The position numbers were made by a program, and so were the translations under genes. A DNA stretch of 64,000 nt from Candidatus Microthrix parvicella Bio17-1 (GTDB taxonomy: Bacteria; Actinomycetota; Acidimicrobiia; Acidimicrobiales; Microtrichaceae), in assembly GCF_000299415.1 (NCBI RefSeq), contig NZ_AMPG01000001.1:496001-560000 (forward strand), given 5' to 3'. Numbering within the stretch: position 1 is the stretch's first letter; every line of letters starts with the position of its first letter. Shown piece after piece: positions 63,723 to 64,000 of the stretch. The notes beneath the pieces are model-generated. The model saw nothing but the letters and a program-made list of their open reading frames with translations, was not told the origin of the DNA and made no database searches.

Positions 63723-64000
63723 ATGCGCACCGACCGACGTTGGGATGGCGAGATCGTCGCGCTGGCCGTGCCCGCTGCGGCCACCCTGGCCGCCGAGCCC
63801 GCCTACCTGCTCACCGACACCGCTCTGGTGGGCACGCTGGGCACCGAGGCACTGGCAGGCCTGGCGGTGGCCAACACGATCATCCTGGCCGCCTACACGG
63901 TGTTCATCTTTTTGACCTTCGCCACCACTGCCGCCGTGGCACGACTCCTGGGCGCCGAGCGGCACCGGGATGCAGCAGAGGAGGGCGTCACCGCCACGTG
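63723..64000 (+). CDS. MATE-family efflux protein, N-terminal part
   Basis: 92 residues are visible before the window ends. EIVALAVPAAATLAAEPAYLLTDTALVG is the first helix and the characteristic Asp/Thr segment of DinF-type MATE transporters, and GLAVANTIILAAYTVFIFLTF the second helix. These exchange Na+ or H+ for drugs or metabolites. GTG at 63717 is an alternative start. Confidence 0.88.
   Translation, partial: MRTDRRWDGEIVALAVPAAATLAAEPAYLLTDTALVGTLGTEALAGLAVANTIILAAYTVFIFLTFATTAAVARLLGAERHRDAAEEGVTAT

Overview
This is high-GC DNA from a free-living actinobacterium, most probably of the class Acidimicrobiia; I cannot name a genus. The evidence is the conserved minus-strand run tig-clpP-clpX-folC-ndk-mreB at the left edge, a cyclic-phosphodiesterase-like MBL protein-rph-rdgB run as in mycobacteria, an F420-type LLM oxidoreductase, many Cys-anchored lipoproteins and frequent GTG/TTG starts. 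Most of the window is ordinary chromosome: protein quality control, tRNAs (Pro, Gly, Arg, His, Lys, Leu), arginine, serine, methionine and branched-chain amino-acid synthesis, fatty-acid and CoA metabolism, DNA and nucleotide repair (ung, Nudix, rdgB) and an ABC exporter.

Layout. 1-6.1 kb: mreB start, ndk, folC, clpX, clpP, tig. 6.2-11.4 kb: tRNA-Pro, CsbD-like protein, tRNA-Gly, argJ, an acyl-CoA dehydrogenase, and an HTTM-family membrane protein with a small partner. 11.5-23.5 kb: an integrated mobile element bounded by a perfect 47-bp direct repeat of the 3' part of tRNA-Arg(TCT). 23.8-28.7 kb: secreted GH5 glycosidase, tRNA-His and tRNA-Lys, lipoproteins, and a DinB-MOSC fusion. 28.7-31.2 kb: a compact three-gene unit of an Asp/Gly-repeat mini-protein, a JmjC-type oxygenase and an Apd1/sucrase-ferredoxin-like Fe-S protein. 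31.2-49 kb: DUF2236 oxygenase, glutaminyl cyclase, RNA methyltransferase, rpe, a second clpP, HNH nuclease, rdgB-rph-MBL, S9 peptidase, aspartate aminotransferase, serC, acyl-CoA ligase, lipase. 49-64 kb: metY behind a perfect operator-like palindrome, CMD and Nudix genes, the ilvB-ilvN/ilvC cluster with two paralogous lipoproteins inserted on the opposite strand, an ilvB attenuator with its own leader peptide, amidotransferase, nucleotidyltransferase, ABC transporter, ung, and the start of a MATE exporter.

The mobile element is layered. Its outer unit carries a tyrosine integrase, an excisionase-like HTH protein, a decayed Rep gene and a cargo gene. Inside lies what looks like a second, related unit of about 4.7 kb with its own large serine recombinase, an intact Rep paralogue, a helix-turn-helix gene and a different cargo gene, a potassium-channel-like membrane protein. 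Both cargo genes start inside the same about 46-bp sequence and end next to the same 20-bp sequence. The simplest reading is two members of one element family that exchanged integrase types and cargo, one nested in the other. A broken IS110-family insertion, with a probable bridge-RNA region, sits in the outer unit.

The strongest candidate for an undescribed system is the mini-protein/JmjC/Apd1-like unit at 28.7-31.2 kb. It has the layout of a modified-peptide pathway in which aspartates of the repeat region could be hydroxylated and the product or its metal handled by the Fe-S protein. That role is inference from gene content, not something the sequence proves.
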